DNA of 64,000 nucleotides from Owenweeksia hongkongensis DSM 17368 (lineage in GTDB: Bacteria; Bacteroidota; Bacteroidia; Flavobacteriales; Schleiferiaceae), in the NCBI RefSeq assembly GCF_000236705.1, contig NC_016599.1, positions 3,286,001-3,350,000 on the forward strand, in the 5' to 3' direction. Below the pieces are notes generated by a model. The model saw only the letters and a list, made by a program, of their open reading frames with translations. It searched no databases and was not told where the DNA came from. Positions 27,680 through 36,818 of the stretch are shown here, piece by piece (the first letter of the stretch is position 1; every line of letters begins with the position of its first letter). The position numbers were made by a program, and so were the translations under genes.

Positions 27680-27717
27680 ATGTAGGCTACCTATGTTACC
27701 TTGTGTAAAGTGAAGCT

Positions 27718-27735
27718 TTTGCACCTTTGTGCAAA
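27718..27735 (+). repeat. Inverted repeat TTTGCAC-CTTT-GTGCAAA before the rhodanese gene
   Basis: A perfect 7-bp inverted repeat with 4-bp spacer, centred 27 bp before the ATG at 27754. It includes CACCTTTG, close to a -7 box. It may be an operator on the promoter or coincidental. Confidence 0.4.
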
Positions 27736-27753
27736 TCAAAATGTAAAATCAAG

Positions 27754-28056
27754 ATGGGACTATTCTCGATATTTTCAAATAAAGGAAACAAGCTAAAAGA
27801 GTTTGCTGATAAAGGTGCGATAGTAGTAGACGTTCGTACACCTGGCGAATTTAAAAGTGGCCATGGTAAAGGAGCTCGCAATATTCCTTTGCAAAACATT
27901 GGTGCTAAAACTGCTGAGCTGAAAAAACTAAACAAGCCAATTATTCTTTGCTGCGCCTCAGGGATGCGAAGCGCTCAGGCAACAGGCATATTAAAGAAAG
28001 CTGGAATTGACTGTATGAATGGTGGCAGTTGGGGAAAGGTAGATCGAAGTATTTAG
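27754..28056 (+). CDS. Single-domain rhodanese-like sulfurtransferase
   Basis: 100 residues from the ATG at 27754, chosen because the frame upstream of it overlaps the inverted repeat and promoter-like segment. One rhodanese domain: VVDVRTPGEFKSGHGKGARNIP (CDC25-like arrangement), then IILCCASGMRSAQATGIL with the active-site loop CASGMRS (catalytic Cys preceded by another Cys), and the C-terminal NGGSWGKV. Such small rhodaneses carry persulfide sulfur between partners. It is the third sulfur-related gene in this plus-strand run. Cytoplasmic. Confidence 0.85.
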   Translation: MGLFSIFSNKGNKLKEFADKGAIVVDVRTPGEFKSGHGKGARNIPLQNIGAKTAELKKLNKPIILCCASGMRSAQATGILKKAGIDCMNGGSWGKVDRSI

Positions 28057-28104
28057 ACTGTTAAGATTTCCTAGTCCGAGTTTTCTCTGGGTGTGATAAA
28101 AAAT

Positions 28105-28142
28105 AAAAAAGGCGATGCTCAACAAAAGCACCGCCTTTTTCT
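28105..28142. terminator. Bidirectional terminator between rhodanese and lipoprotein genes
   Basis: AAAAAGGCGATGCT ... AGCACCGCCTTTTT forms a stem with one mismatch around a CAACAAA loop, with A and T runs on both sides. The flanking genes converge here. Confidence 0.8.
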
Positions 28143-28172
28143 TATTTAAACAACCTAAGTTTTGAGTGAGTT

Positions 28173-28607
28173 TTACTTTTCGTTGTATTGTAAGCTCATG
28201 ATATGTTTGCCATTATTCCAAAAGGTATATTCACCATTTTCACCTTCGTCATATCCTTGAAATGTCCAGAAGAAGATTTCTTCATCGTCTGGTAGATTTA
28301 AATCTTCATCTACAATTCTTATTTCATACACTTCATCCGTCATGAGTATTTCGGCCGGAAAAATGGTGATGGTTGGTAAGCTACCCGCGTTCACTTCAGT
28401 GTAAGTGCTAAACTCCCAAAAGTTGGAAGAGCGTCTTTTTAAATCAATTCTTATATCTGGCGGGCTGCCATCCGGGTCATAATTTATTGCCGGAAGAGTA
28501 AAAACATCCGCAGCTTTGATGTACCTATTGGTTAATAGGATTGGGTCATCTTCTTCGCATGCAGCGAAGAAAATTAATATCAATGGAAGTAGTAAAAGCT
28601 TTTTCAT
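28173..28607 (-). CDS. Small lipoprotein of unknown function
   Basis: 144 residues from the ATG at 28607, which gives the signal peptide MKKLLLLPLILIFFAAC with lipobox (FAAC, C17) followed by the acidic EEDDP typical of Bacteroidota surface lipoproteins (a possible export signal, inferred). The mature domain is all beta with many acidic residues. No family recognised. It converges with the rhodanese gene. The longer frame to 28688 is not needed. Confidence 0.65.
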   Translation of the reverse strand: MKKLLLLPLILIFFAACEEDDPILLTNRYIKAADVFTLPAINYDPDGSPPDIRIDLKRRSSNFWEFSTYTEVNAGSLPTITIFPAEILMTDEVYEIRIVDEDLNLPDDEEIFFWTFQGYDEGENGEYTFWNNGKHIMSLQYNEK

Positions 28608-28731
28608 AGGTGTGGTATTGGAACTTGTCTTTTTCAAAAATGAGGCCAAAGCGTATTGGCTAGTTCTTTTGTAACATTGCAAATCCAATAATTACAAGGC
28701 TATTCTCAAAGCAGGCTTACATATTGTGTTG

Positions 28732-29247
28732 ATGGCAATCATGCTGTTTCAAAGCACCGGAATGTATTTGATGCATTCTGTACAGGTAGCTTATGTGCGC
28801 CATGAAATGAAGCAGCGTATAAAAGCTGGTGTTCCTGAAGAAGATTTGGTGCTGCTTAAAATCGCAAAATCGGAGGAGGAAAATTCAGATATTTTTGAGC
28901 GTGAGCACAGTCGGGAGTTTCGCTATTACGGACAAATGTATGATGTGATGCGCCTTGAAGATAAGGGCGACACTACTTATTACACCTGTATTCATGATGT
29001 GAAGGAGAGTAAGCTATTTGAGCGATTGGATAGAATAGTGCTTGATCAGTTGAGCGAAAACGAAGATCAAAAAAAGCATCGCGAAATGATGCTAGGCTTT
29101 TTTACCAAAGTGTATCTGCCAAACTACATTCCAGAGATAGAACATTTTAATATACAGGCTAAATCTGTTTTTGCTTATCGTGATTTCTTTTCGGAGAAAC
29201 ATACGCTCGACCCGAGCGAGCCTCCGCGCGTCATATTGTTTACCTGA
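28732..29247 (+). CDS. Hypothetical protein with N-terminal membrane segment
   Basis: About 171 residues. The ATG at 28732 was chosen; GTG (28726) and TTG (28729) are alternatives, and the frame is open back to 28675, so the hydrophobic start (HIVLMAIMLFQSTGMYLM) could be longer. The rest is charged and helical (HEMKQRIKAGVPEEDLVLLKI), then YYTCIHDVKESKLFERLDRIV. Family not recognised. It lies on the same strand ahead of the TonB receptor gene with a 245-bp gap that holds a dispersed palindromic repeat. Confidence 0.55.
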   Translation: MAIMLFQSTGMYLMHSVQVAYVRHEMKQRIKAGVPEEDLVLLKIAKSEEENSDIFEREHSREFRYYGQMYDVMRLEDKGDTTYYTCIHDVKESKLFERLDRIVLDQLSENEDQKKHREMMLGFFTKVYLPNYIPEIEHFNIQAKSVFAYRDFFSEKHTLDPSEPPRVILFT

Positions 29248-29381
29248 TTTCCATCAGAAGATTTAAAAGATTGGATAAGATGCGACTTTTCGACATTGTG
29301 TGTCAATTTTAAATGGACACTGTCGGGTCTTCGATAAACCTCGCTCGCTAAGGGTTAGGGGTACTCAGACTGGCTAGAGCT

Positions 29382-29432
29382 GTCATCCTGAGTTTTTCCT
29401 TTTGCGTTAGCAAAAAGGGAAAGTATCGAAGG
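29382..29432. repeat. Dispersed palindromic repeat copy (CATCCTGAG ... TCGAAGGGTG type)
   Basis: TCATCCTGAG and ATCGAAGGGTGG flank an internal stem TTTTTCCTTTTGC / GCAAAAAGGGAAA with loop GTTA. Related fragments occur at 11329-11351 and 37875-37919. The hairpin could also end transcription ahead of the TonB gene. Confidence 0.5.
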
Positions 29433-29492
29433 GTGGTCGAAGGCGAAGATTATTCAGCACAAACACTTTACAACAATCAATTTAAAAACAAC

Positions 29493-31898
29493 ATGAAAAA
29501 TATTTTCACAATGTTCTTCATGCTTACCATGTTGGCTACAGCATTTGCGCAAAGCGTTACCGTGCGCGATGAAGCCGATTACCTCCCCATAGAAGGAGTA
29601 GTGGTAAGTGATGAAAACAATAATATGGCCTTTACCAATTCGCAGGGTAAGGTCAATTTCAAGAAGTTTAGCAACAGCCAGCAAATCACGATTTCTCTTT
29701 TGGGTTATGTGAGCCTGAACATGAGTTATGACGATTTGTCTAAAATGAAGGCTGATATTTTACTTAAGCAAGATGAGCTTTCTTTGGATGAAGTGGTGAT
29801 TTCGGCAAACCGCTGGCAGCAGAATAAATCTGAGGTGCCAAACCGAATTACGGCTGTCACCAAAAAGGATATCGTGTTGCAAAACCCTCAAACCTCGGCA
29901 GACCTTTTAGGTTTTTCTAATGAGGTCTTTATTCAGAAAAGTCAACTGGGTGGAGGAAGCCCCATGATTCGTGGATTTTCTACCAACCGACTTTTGCTCA
30001 CTATAGATGGGGTGCGAATGAATACCGCCATTTTCCGTGGCGGAAACCTGCAAAATGTAATTTCCATTGATCCACTTGCGGTGGAAAGTTCGGAGATTAT
30101 TTTTGGCCCTGGTTCTGTGATTTACGGAAGTGATGCCATTGGTGGTGTGATGAGTTTTTACACCTTGGAGCCGGCACTTTCTACCACGGATAAAGTTGAG
30201 GTGAGTGGCAGCGCTCTTACTCGTTACTCTTCGGCTAATGGAGAGCGTACCGGCCATTTTGATGTGAACATTGGCGGCAAAAAATGGGCATCAACTACCA
30301 GCTTTTCATATTCTGAATTTGGAGATTTGAGAATGGGGAGCAATGGTCCAGATGATTATTTGGTTCCGGTGTATGTTTCTACAATTGATTCACAGGATGT
30401 GGTGGTGAATAATCCTGACCCGGAGGTGCAAACGCCTACTGGTTATAATCAAATCAATATGATGCAGAAGATTCGATTTTCACCAAATGAAAATTGGGAC
30501 TTCACCTATGGTTTACATTATTCTACTACTTCAAACTATGCCAGGTTTGACCGCCATCGTAGAGTTCGTGATGGCCATCCAAGGTATGCAGAGTGGTATT
30601 ATGGTCCGCAGGAGTGGATGATGAATAATTTGAAAATCAGTCATTCAAAAGCCAATTCTATTTATGACAATGTAACCTTGAATATGGCTTATCAGAATTT
30701 TGAAGAAAGCCGTCATAGCCGCAATTTTGGTAGCTCGGCTTTGGAGAGCAATATGGAAACGGTGGATGCTTATTCTGTAAATCTGGACTTTGAAAAGGGT
30801 GATGAAAAGCCACATCGCTTTTTCTACGGTTTGGAAGCTATTTTGAATAAGGTAGGTTCTACAGGTGAGGAGAATGACATCTACACAGAGGTTACAGCTC
30901 CAATTGCTCCGCGCTATCCTGATGGTTCTACCTGGAGTTCGTATGCGGCATATTTAAGCTATGAATATGTGCCAAGCGAAGTGTGGGCGTGGCAAGCTGG
31001 TGTGCGCTACAATGCCTTTGCTATTCAGGCATCTTTTGATGATCCTTTGTATGGCTATCCTTTTGAAGATGCTGATATTAATAATGGCGCCCTTACCGGG
31101 AGCTTGGGAACAGTGTACAGCCCCGGGCCCACCTGGAAAATTAGAGCTAATCTTTCTACAGGTTTTCGCGCACCAAACATTGATGATGTAGGTAAGTTAT
31201 TTGAATCGGTAGACTACGCGGTGGTGGTTCCAAATCCTGACTTAAAAGCAGAGTATGCTTACAATGCAGAAGTAGGTATCGCCAAAGTATTCTCAAATGT
31301 GGTAAAGCTGGATGCCACGGCCTATTATACCATTTTAGAAAATGCACAAGTACGTAGACCTTATTGTTCGAATGGTCAAGATAGCATAATGTACAATGGC
31401 GAAATGAGCCAGGTACTAGCTATTCAAAATGCTGCGAATGCCCGTGTATATGGTGTGCAGGTAGGTATGGAAATTAAGTTGCCAGCTGGTTTTGCTTTAG
31501 AGTCGGTTTATAATTGGCAAAAAGGTGAGGAAGAGCTGGATAATGGAGAAACATCACCTATGCGCCATGCGGCTCCTGCCTTTGGAAGCACACATCTTCG
31601 TTTTATGCAAAACAGAGTTATGTTGGATTTGTATGCAAACTACAATGCTGAGATGAGCTATGATGATTTGGCACCGTCAGAGCAAGAGAAGGGTGAAATC
31701 TATGCAGCAGATGCAAATGGTAACCCGTACTCACCTAGTTGGTATACTTTAAATTTTAAAGGAAGTTATCAAATCAATTCTCACTTTCAGGTAACGGCCG
31801 GATTGGAGAATATTACGGATCAGCGCTATTTGCCTTACTCAAGTGGAATAGTGGCTGCAGGTCGTAATTTTATATTGGGATTGAGAGCTAATTTTTAA
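29493..31898 (+). CDS. TonB-dependent outer membrane receptor, haem-receptor-like
   Basis: 801 residues from the ATG at 29493, giving signal peptide MKNIFTMFFMLTMLATAFAQ; the frame upstream (to 29433) lies in repeat sequence. A carboxypeptidase-regulatory-like beta-sandwich (about 25-100) precedes the plug (ITAVTKKDIVLQNPQTSADLL ... GVRMNTAIFRGGN) and a 22-strand barrel. The barrel contains GFRAPNIDDVGK and PNPDLKAEYAYN, which correspond to the FRAP and NPDL boxes of haem/haemoglobin receptors. The His usually found between these boxes is not seen. C-terminus ends in Phe. The substrate is therefore only suggested as haem-like. Confidence 0.85.
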   Translation: MKNIFTMFFMLTMLATAFAQSVTVRDEADYLPIEGVVVSDENNNMAFTNSQGKVNFKKFSNSQQITISLLGYVSLNMSYDDLSKMKADILLKQDELSLDEVVISANRWQQNKSEVPNRITAVTKKDIVLQNPQTSADLLGFSNEVFIQKSQLGGGSPMIRGFSTNRLLLTIDGVRMNTAIFRGGNLQNVISIDPLAVESSEIIFGPGSVIYGSDAIGGVMSFYTLEPALSTTDKVEVSGSALTRYSSANGERTGHFDVNIGGKKWASTTSFSYSEFGDLRMGSNGPDDYLVPVYVSTIDSQDVVVNNPDPEVQTPTGYNQINMMQKIRFSPNENWDFTYGLHYSTTSNYARFDRHRRVRDGHPRYAEWYYGPQEWMMNNLKISHSKANSIYDNVTLNMAYQNFEESRHSRNFGSSALESNMETVDAYSVNLDFEKGDEKPHRFFYGLEAILNKVGSTGEENDIYTEVTAPIAPRYPDGSTWSSYAAYLSYEYVPSEVWAWQAGVRYNAFAIQASFDDPLYGYPFEDADINNGALTGSLGTVYSPGPTWKIRANLSTGFRAPNIDDVGKLFESVDYAVVVPNPDLKAEYAYNAEVGIAKVFSNVVKLDATAYYTILENAQVRRPYCSNGQDSIMYNGEMSQVLAIQNAANARVYGVQVGMEIKLPAGFALESVYNWQKGEEELDNGETSPMRHAAPAFGSTHLRFMQNRVMLDLYANYNAEMSYDDLAPSEQEKGEIYAADANGNPYSPSWYTLNFKGSYQINSHFQVTAGLENITDQRYLPYSSGIVAAGRNFILGLRANF

Positions 31899-31926
31899 GC
31901 CTGAAATTCGATTGAAATATTATGTG

Positions 31927-31956
31927 AAGCCACCTCGAAAGGGGTGGCTTTTTTTG
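31927..31956 (+). terminator. Terminator of the TonB receptor gene
   Basis: AAGCCACC, loop TCGAAAG, GGGTGGCTT followed by TTTTTT, 28 bp after the stop codon. Confidence 0.85.
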
Positions 31957-32008
31957 ATAATTGATATTCAAGCTATATTAGTAAAATTGAATGGAATAAG
32001 ATTTAAAG

Positions 32009-32659
32009 ATGGAGCTACCCGTTTCAGTGTACATTGTATTAGGAACAGTCATTCTTACTGCGTTAGGGAGACACCTTATTAAAAAAGGAGAAGAACAAAT
32101 TGATATTGACCGTCAAAAGGATGATTACACAAGAATGGTGAAATCTCAAAAAGATCGGGAAATAGTTGCTCGGTTTGATGAAGACAGGTTTTGGAACATT
32201 ATTGAAGAAGTTTTAGAAAGGAGCGGTTCTAGTTACCGTAATTTTTTGGGGTTATTCAAGGATAAAGTAAGAACATTACCTGAGGAAGAGATTATCATGT
32301 TGGACAATCTCTTAATTAAACTTTATCGAGAGAATCTTACTTTTGATTTGTATGCTGCAAGCACAATTATTTTTAAGTCGGAGGACTTAATTAATAGCTA
32401 TTTGCTAATGAATGTATTTATGACAAAGGGACGTGTGTTTTTTAAACAAGCCTGTAAGAGCCCCGAATTAGTATTGGGGAAATCTTTTGAGGATGTTGAC
32501 GGCAGGTTAATAAACGATGTTCTCTCAGAATTGTATTTTGCCAAGACAAAGGAACTAATGCCCATACCTGTTGATGAAGAATGGGATATACCTGGTGAGA
32601 AATGGAAGTTTAGAGATTTGCCGGAAAAGTATCCGGAATTATGGGCTGCTTTTAATTAA
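32009..32659 (+). CDS. DUF4240-like protein with N-terminal membrane helix
   Basis: 216 residues. One N-terminal hydrophobic helix (about 4-20) and a basic stretch are followed by RFDEDRFWNIIEEV, a region around LYAASTIIFKSEDLINSYLLMNVFMTKGRVFFKQACKSPELV, and a C-terminal WDIPGEKWKFRDLPEKYPELW. This order (DxxFW, then YAAxxII, then GRxxFxxAxxxPExL) is that of DUF4240, found in bacteria without known enzymatic role and often near immunity or toxin-like genes. The membrane anchor is unusual for it. It follows the TonB terminator and precedes the small T9SS gene by 37 bp. Confidence 0.6.
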   Translation: MELPVSVYIVLGTVILTALGRHLIKKGEEQIDIDRQKDDYTRMVKSQKDREIVARFDEDRFWNIIEEVLERSGSSYRNFLGLFKDKVRTLPEEEIIMLDNLLIKLYRENLTFDLYAASTIIFKSEDLINSYLLMNVFMTKGRVFFKQACKSPELVLGKSFEDVDGRLINDVLSELYFAKTKELMPIPVDEEWDIPGEKWKFRDLPEKYPELWAAFN

Positions 32660-32696
32660 TATAGAACCTTATACAGTAGTTCTTAAAAGTGCTTTT

Positions 32697-33584
32697 ATGG
32701 TGAAATTTAATTGGCGGTTTTGGTTAGTGGTTCTATCATTTTTGATGGTAGGATTTGCAAAGGGGCAGTATCAACCCACCATTACCCATAGCAAAGAGTG
32801 GCTCATTAAGACTTGTGAGTTTGGGAACTGCCTCTACGATTACTATTATTTTGTGGCAGACACCAACATTGGTGGTCACACATACAAAGTGCTGGATGGA
32901 TTTCATTACAATAAGAATTTTTACCTGCGTGAAGATGTGTTTCAGCGCCAGGTTTTTTTACTCATAGATGATGGTAGTCTTTTCCTTCAAGAGTATTTGC
33001 TATATGATTATGGAATGAATGTAGGGGATAGCCTCTACCTTAGGAATCCAATTTCTCCAGTGGCAGCCGTTGAAGGATATTATCATCTGGACAGCATTAA
33101 CCTAGAGACTTTTGAGCAAATCACAAGAAATGTATTTTATCTGCATGGCTGGGATACTCAGAAAAACTATCACGAAACAAAGTGGATAGAGGGCATTGGT
33201 TCAACAGGTTTAATAAACACACCAGGAGTGATAGGTGATACAACAGCTATGGCCGAACTTCTTTGCGTTTCAGAAAATGTGCAGAAGATTTATTCACGAA
33301 AGCCAAACGATACCTGTTATTCAAATCCTGTGCTTGAGGTTGAGGCTTTGCAGAGCGACCGACCTACATTTTATTACGCTCAGGAGTCGAGGGTTTTAAG
33401 GTTTCAAAATTTAAGCGGAAGCGCGGTTGTATCGGTTTTTGATATAAACGGAAAAGCAGTATATGAGGAAGAAGTATCCACTCAAACTGAAGCATTGAGC
33501 TTGGAGAAACTAAAACATGGAATATACATGGTGAGCTTGAGAGCCGAAGAGAGTGTAGAAGTAAAAAAAATACTGGTGAATTAG
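32697..33584 (+). CDS. T9SS type A sorting domain-containing secreted protein
   Basis: 295 residues from the ATG at 32697. The frame also runs upstream through the end of the DUF4240 gene, but only 32697 gives a signal peptide (FWLVVLSFLMVGFAKGQ). The central domain of about 190 residues is rich in Tyr and Trp (SKEWLIKTCEFGNCLYDYYYF; TKWIEGIGSTGLI) and is common in Bacteroidota secreted proteins of unknown function. The C-terminus (about 225-295) is a type A sorting domain, with VVSVFDINGKAVYEEEV and HGIYMVSLRAEES. Predicted to be secreted and processed by T9SS. Confidence 0.8.
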   Translation: MVKFNWRFWLVVLSFLMVGFAKGQYQPTITHSKEWLIKTCEFGNCLYDYYYFVADTNIGGHTYKVLDGFHYNKNFYLREDVFQRQVFLLIDDGSLFLQEYLLYDYGMNVGDSLYLRNPISPVAAVEGYYHLDSINLETFEQITRNVFYLHGWDTQKNYHETKWIEGIGSTGLINTPGVIGDTTAMAELLCVSENVQKIYSRKPNDTCYSNPVLEVEALQSDRPTFYYAQESRVLRFQNLSGSAVVSVFDINGKAVYEEEVSTQTEALSLEKLKHGIYMVSLRAEESVEVKKILVN

Positions 33585-33601
33585 AGACTATACCAAAAAA
33601 C

Positions 33602-33631
33602 AAAAACCGCCACGAGGGCGGTTTTTTTATG
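33602..33631. terminator. Bidirectional terminator
   Basis: AAAACCGCC, loop ACGAG, GGCGGTTTTTTT between the convergent small T9SS gene and the DoxX gene. Confidence 0.85.
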
Positions 33632-33633
33632 CT

Positions 33634-34056
33634 TTACTGCTGCATTTTTAAGTTGTAATCTACCGAGTGTTTTCCCGATCCATACACCGTAAAAAACATA
33701 CACAGACCCATCACTAATACTGATGAAAATAGGTTGCCCACATCCATAGGGCCTATAAAGTTTATAATGATAGCACCAAACAGAATTGGCAACTGGGCAA
33801 TTACGGCCCACCGGGTGAGTAATCCAAAAATGATAAGAATACCTCCGATAAGATGAGCAGGAGCAACGTAGTGTATTAAAAGCATAAATCCGCCAAAACC
33901 TTGTAGCGGAGCCGCTAAATCAGAAAGAGTGTGGCTATCGCCAATAAATAGAACGCCCTTAATTAGAAGAAAAATACCTAGGCCAATTCGCAGAAGGTCC
34001 AGTGGATAATAGGTGTGAGCGTTGGCCCATTTATTTAGTGATTTGATAGTTGCCAT
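33634..34056 (-). CDS. DoxX-like small integral membrane protein
   Basis: 140 residues with four predicted transmembrane helices. The first begins DLLRIGLGIFLLIKGVLFIGD, with the charged pair in helix one typical of DoxX/SURF4-like proteins; the third holds LIGGILIIFGLLTRW. Family members act in membrane redox or sulfur-stress complexes in some bacteria; here no partner is visible. It lies 77 bp after the terminator-flanked T9SS gene and upstream of a heptanucleotide repeat. Inner membrane. Confidence 0.8.
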   Translation of the reverse strand: MATIKSLNKWANAHTYYPLDLLRIGLGIFLLIKGVLFIGDSHTLSDLAAPLQGFGGFMLLIHYVAPAHLIGGILIIFGLLTRWAVIAQLPILFGAIIINFIGPMDVGNLFSSVLVMGLCMFFTVYGSGKHSVDYNLKMQQ

Positions 34057-34143
34057 AATTCTGCATTTTTTGTGATTGTAAACAAAAGGTACAAAAAAAT
34101 GAACGCGATGTCAATGACTTACAGGTAAGTAGGAATTAATTTT

Positions 34144-34252
34144 GTCTCAAGTCTCAAGTCTCAAGTCTCAAGTCTCAAGTCTCAAGTCTCAAGTCTCAAG
34201 TCTCAAGTCTCAAGTCTCAAGTCTCAAGTCTCAAGTCTCAAGTCTCAAGTCT
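34144..34252. repeat. Heptanucleotide tandem repeat (GTCTCAA)15
   Basis: Fifteen perfect copies of GTCTCAA from 34144 to 34248 plus a partial GTCT. The array abuts the TAG stop codon (34251-34253) of the DUF5686 gene on the minus strand, so it fills the gap before the DoxX gene. Perfect identity implies recent slippage. The unit length is not a multiple of three, but it does not enter either reading frame. Confidence 0.95.
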
Positions 34253-36668
34253 AGTTAATCTTATAGATAATAGAAAGTTTTATAGCCCAGTTGTCGAACT
34301 CCTTGGGTAGGTGATTGGCTCCATATCGGTAAAAACCTCCAGCTCCCAAGCCTAGGTAACCCACTTTAAAAAAACCAAAGTGTACAAGGTTATCAATTAC
34401 AAGCCCTGACTCAAAATAGCCATCTTCCAAGGTTTTAAAGTCATAACCTATATGCTGATCTTTGGTTTCCAGCGAGCCAATAGACATGGCGTGGTATATT
34501 TCAAACTCGGGACTAAAGTGCTTGGTACGAACCAGTATAGGTCCAAAATTATGATTCAAATAGAAGGTTGCGTACTTATCGGAGAAAAACTCATTAAAGC
34601 GCATGGTTTGAAAACTATTAGTAGCTACTATGGCAATGCTGGAACTATAAGTAGAACGATTGCTAAAAAGCATTTGAATGGGTAGTGGCCTATCCACAAG
34701 TCCAGTTTCTATTCTAAAGTCTAAATGACCTAAACCTTTAAAATAACGGTACCACCACATACCCACTTCAAGACGATTATAATCGTAATTACCATTTATA
34801 AAACCTGAAATACCTCGTCCATAATCTACCACCAATGCAGGATAGTCCGATCCGGCAGAAATACGAGAGCCAAAGTTGCTGGTAATATTTTCTTTGTAAA
34901 CCCAGCGCCACTGCAGGTTGGCTTCGGTAAAACGAAAACTACTGCCAGGATTGGCATCAGGTTCGGTGCTTGGTAAAAACTGATAGTTATTGTTTGCTGT
35001 GAGTGTAAAATCGCGAAGACCTAATTCGAGTGTCATAAACTTACTTATCCGCCTCTTATAACTTAGGGAGAGTTGCTCAATTTGATCCATGTGGTTGATG
35101 AAAATGGTATTCCAAAAACCAGTATTTCGGTAATATTTGAAATTGATGTACCCTGGCTGAATTACATCATTTTTATAATCCAAGCGCAGCCGGTGGTCGT
35201 CTTTCCTGTTAAAGTAATAATCCAAAGTTCCACCATACTTCATAGCCTGATCGCGAACTCCATACCCGTAATAACCACCCACTCGCCAGTGTTTCATGAG
35301 TTTTTCACTGGTGTAAACACCGGCTCCAAAACGAAGTCCTTCATATCCACTATAGCGTAAAAATTTATTTACCCTGTACTCAAAAGGTTCTACCGTAAAA
35401 TAGCCTCGGTAAATTTTTTGAGCACCATTCATAAAGAAACTAAACTTATACTTATCGCCAATGCTATCCATGCGCTGGTAGGTTTTTAGCTCCTTTTTGT
35501 TGAGTTCCTCTTTCCGATATTGTTTCCAAAAATTGTCATCCACATATGATGCTTCCTCGCTAACTTCTCTTTTTACATGGTCAAATTCTTTGTCGGAAAT
35601 GGGAATGTTTACTTGGGCACTATCAACAAACAGTTTGCTGTATATAAAACCAGGGTCATTTATCAGCGGAAGTCTTTCAAGCTGTAGCAAAATGCTTAAC
35701 TCTTTGGGAAACCATCGCCCTTCCTCTATCATCTGATAAGAATGCTGCATTGTAAAGTCCACATTGCCTCGATAGTAAGGTTCGGCATACACATACTCTA
35801 TTGCCCAGCCATTTGTGTTAATGTGCATTTCTCCTTTCAATCCGTCAAATTTGGAACCCTTTTTCGGCTGATAATACATTATGTAGGTTGAGTCCGTTCC
35901 CCGAACAATCGTATCTTGAAGGATGTAGAAATACTTTTTGTCAGCCCCATCGGCCAAGGGGGTTAAATAGTACTCCGTTACCACTTGAATTATATTGTCA
36001 TATAAACCAAAATACTGGAGGTTTTCTGCCCCTACGGCAAAAGAGGAATGCTTAAAACCGCTAATTCGGGTTCCTATAATTTTTTCGTCATAACTGTCCG
36101 GCTTCTTTGACTTTACCTCCGATACAGATTCCGAAATAAGTAAGTAGTGATTAGAATTTGTTTTGGACGAATCAGACTCCATTAGACCCAGTTGCTGTCG
36201 AGCAGAAAATACGGAGTCTAAATTCTTAGTGAGTACATTTTTCAAATAAGCCTTATACCGGTATGTATCGTATTTTTTGGGATCATTTTGATCTTTGTTG
36301 TTAATGGCTTTTCGCACTATTCGCAATGCGGGGTTTTCACCAGGAAGCACAGTAGCTTCTGCCAATTCTGTATTTAGCGATTCAAGGCGAATGACCCATG
36401 GTGAGTTTTTGGGAACTTCATTTCTCTTAAAACTTAAGGGTTTAAAACCTACGGAAGTTACCTCCACTTCCAGAATATCTCTTCGGTCAGGAATGGTGAA
36501 CTTTCCATCTATATCAGTGGAGATACCAAGATTGCGATCAGCATTATACACCACATTCACAAAGGGAAGTGGCTCTTCTGAACTCGTTTCAAGGACAACC
36601 CCTTTGATGGGTTGGGCAAAAGCAGAGAGGCTTATGCAAAAGAGTAAAATTGAATAAAGTAGTTTCAT
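34251..36668 (-). CDS. DUF5686 and CarboxypepD_reg-domain outer membrane protein
   Basis: 805 residues from the ATG at 36668. Signal peptide MKLLYSILLFCISLSAFAQ. A carboxypeptidase-regulatory-like domain at about 20-105 (IKGVVLETSSEEPLPFVNVVY) is followed by a DUF5686 region from about 125 with VRKAINNKDQNDPKKYDTYRYKAYLK. The rest is a predicted 14- to 18-strand barrel without a TonB plug. This family is restricted to Bacteroidota outer membranes and has no defined substrate. It is transcribed alone. The stop codon touches the heptanucleotide array. Confidence 0.88.
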   Translation of the reverse strand: MKLLYSILLFCISLSAFAQPIKGVVLETSSEEPLPFVNVVYNADRNLGISTDIDGKFTIPDRRDILEVEVTSVGFKPLSFKRNEVPKNSPWVIRLESLNTELAEATVLPGENPALRIVRKAINNKDQNDPKKYDTYRYKAYLKNVLTKNLDSVFSARQQLGLMESDSSKTNSNHYLLISESVSEVKSKKPDSYDEKIIGTRISGFKHSSFAVGAENLQYFGLYDNIIQVVTEYYLTPLADGADKKYFYILQDTIVRGTDSTYIMYYQPKKGSKFDGLKGEMHINTNGWAIEYVYAEPYYRGNVDFTMQHSYQMIEEGRWFPKELSILLQLERLPLINDPGFIYSKLFVDSAQVNIPISDKEFDHVKREVSEEASYVDDNFWKQYRKEELNKKELKTYQRMDSIGDKYKFSFFMNGAQKIYRGYFTVEPFEYRVNKFLRYSGYEGLRFGAGVYTSEKLMKHWRVGGYYGYGVRDQAMKYGGTLDYYFNRKDDHRLRLDYKNDVIQPGYINFKYYRNTGFWNTIFINHMDQIEQLSLSYKRRISKFMTLELGLRDFTLTANNNYQFLPSTEPDANPGSSFRFTEANLQWRWVYKENITSNFGSRISAGSDYPALVVDYGRGISGFINGNYDYNRLEVGMWWYRYFKGLGHLDFRIETGLVDRPLPIQMLFSNRSTYSSSIAIVATNSFQTMRFNEFFSDKYATFYLNHNFGPILVRTKHFSPEFEIYHAMSIGSLETKDQHIGYDFKTLEDGYFESGLVIDNLVHFGFFKVGYLGLGAGGFYRYGANHLPKEFDNWAIKLSIIYKIN

Positions 36669-36818
36669 CAAATAGGGTTAGTGCAAATGACTATTTGGCC
36701 ATTTTCAAAATCCGAGCAAGTCGGCTAATTTAGGGGTTTCCAAGATGTATATTTTTTTGGTTTTTCACAATCGTAAAATTGTATTTCGATTTGTGATATT
36801 TGCCGCAAAATACACAGC

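Noticed and set aside
34144-34252. Heptanucleotide array as a CRISPR
   Set aside because: No spacers; simple perfect 7-bp tandem repeat without cas genes.
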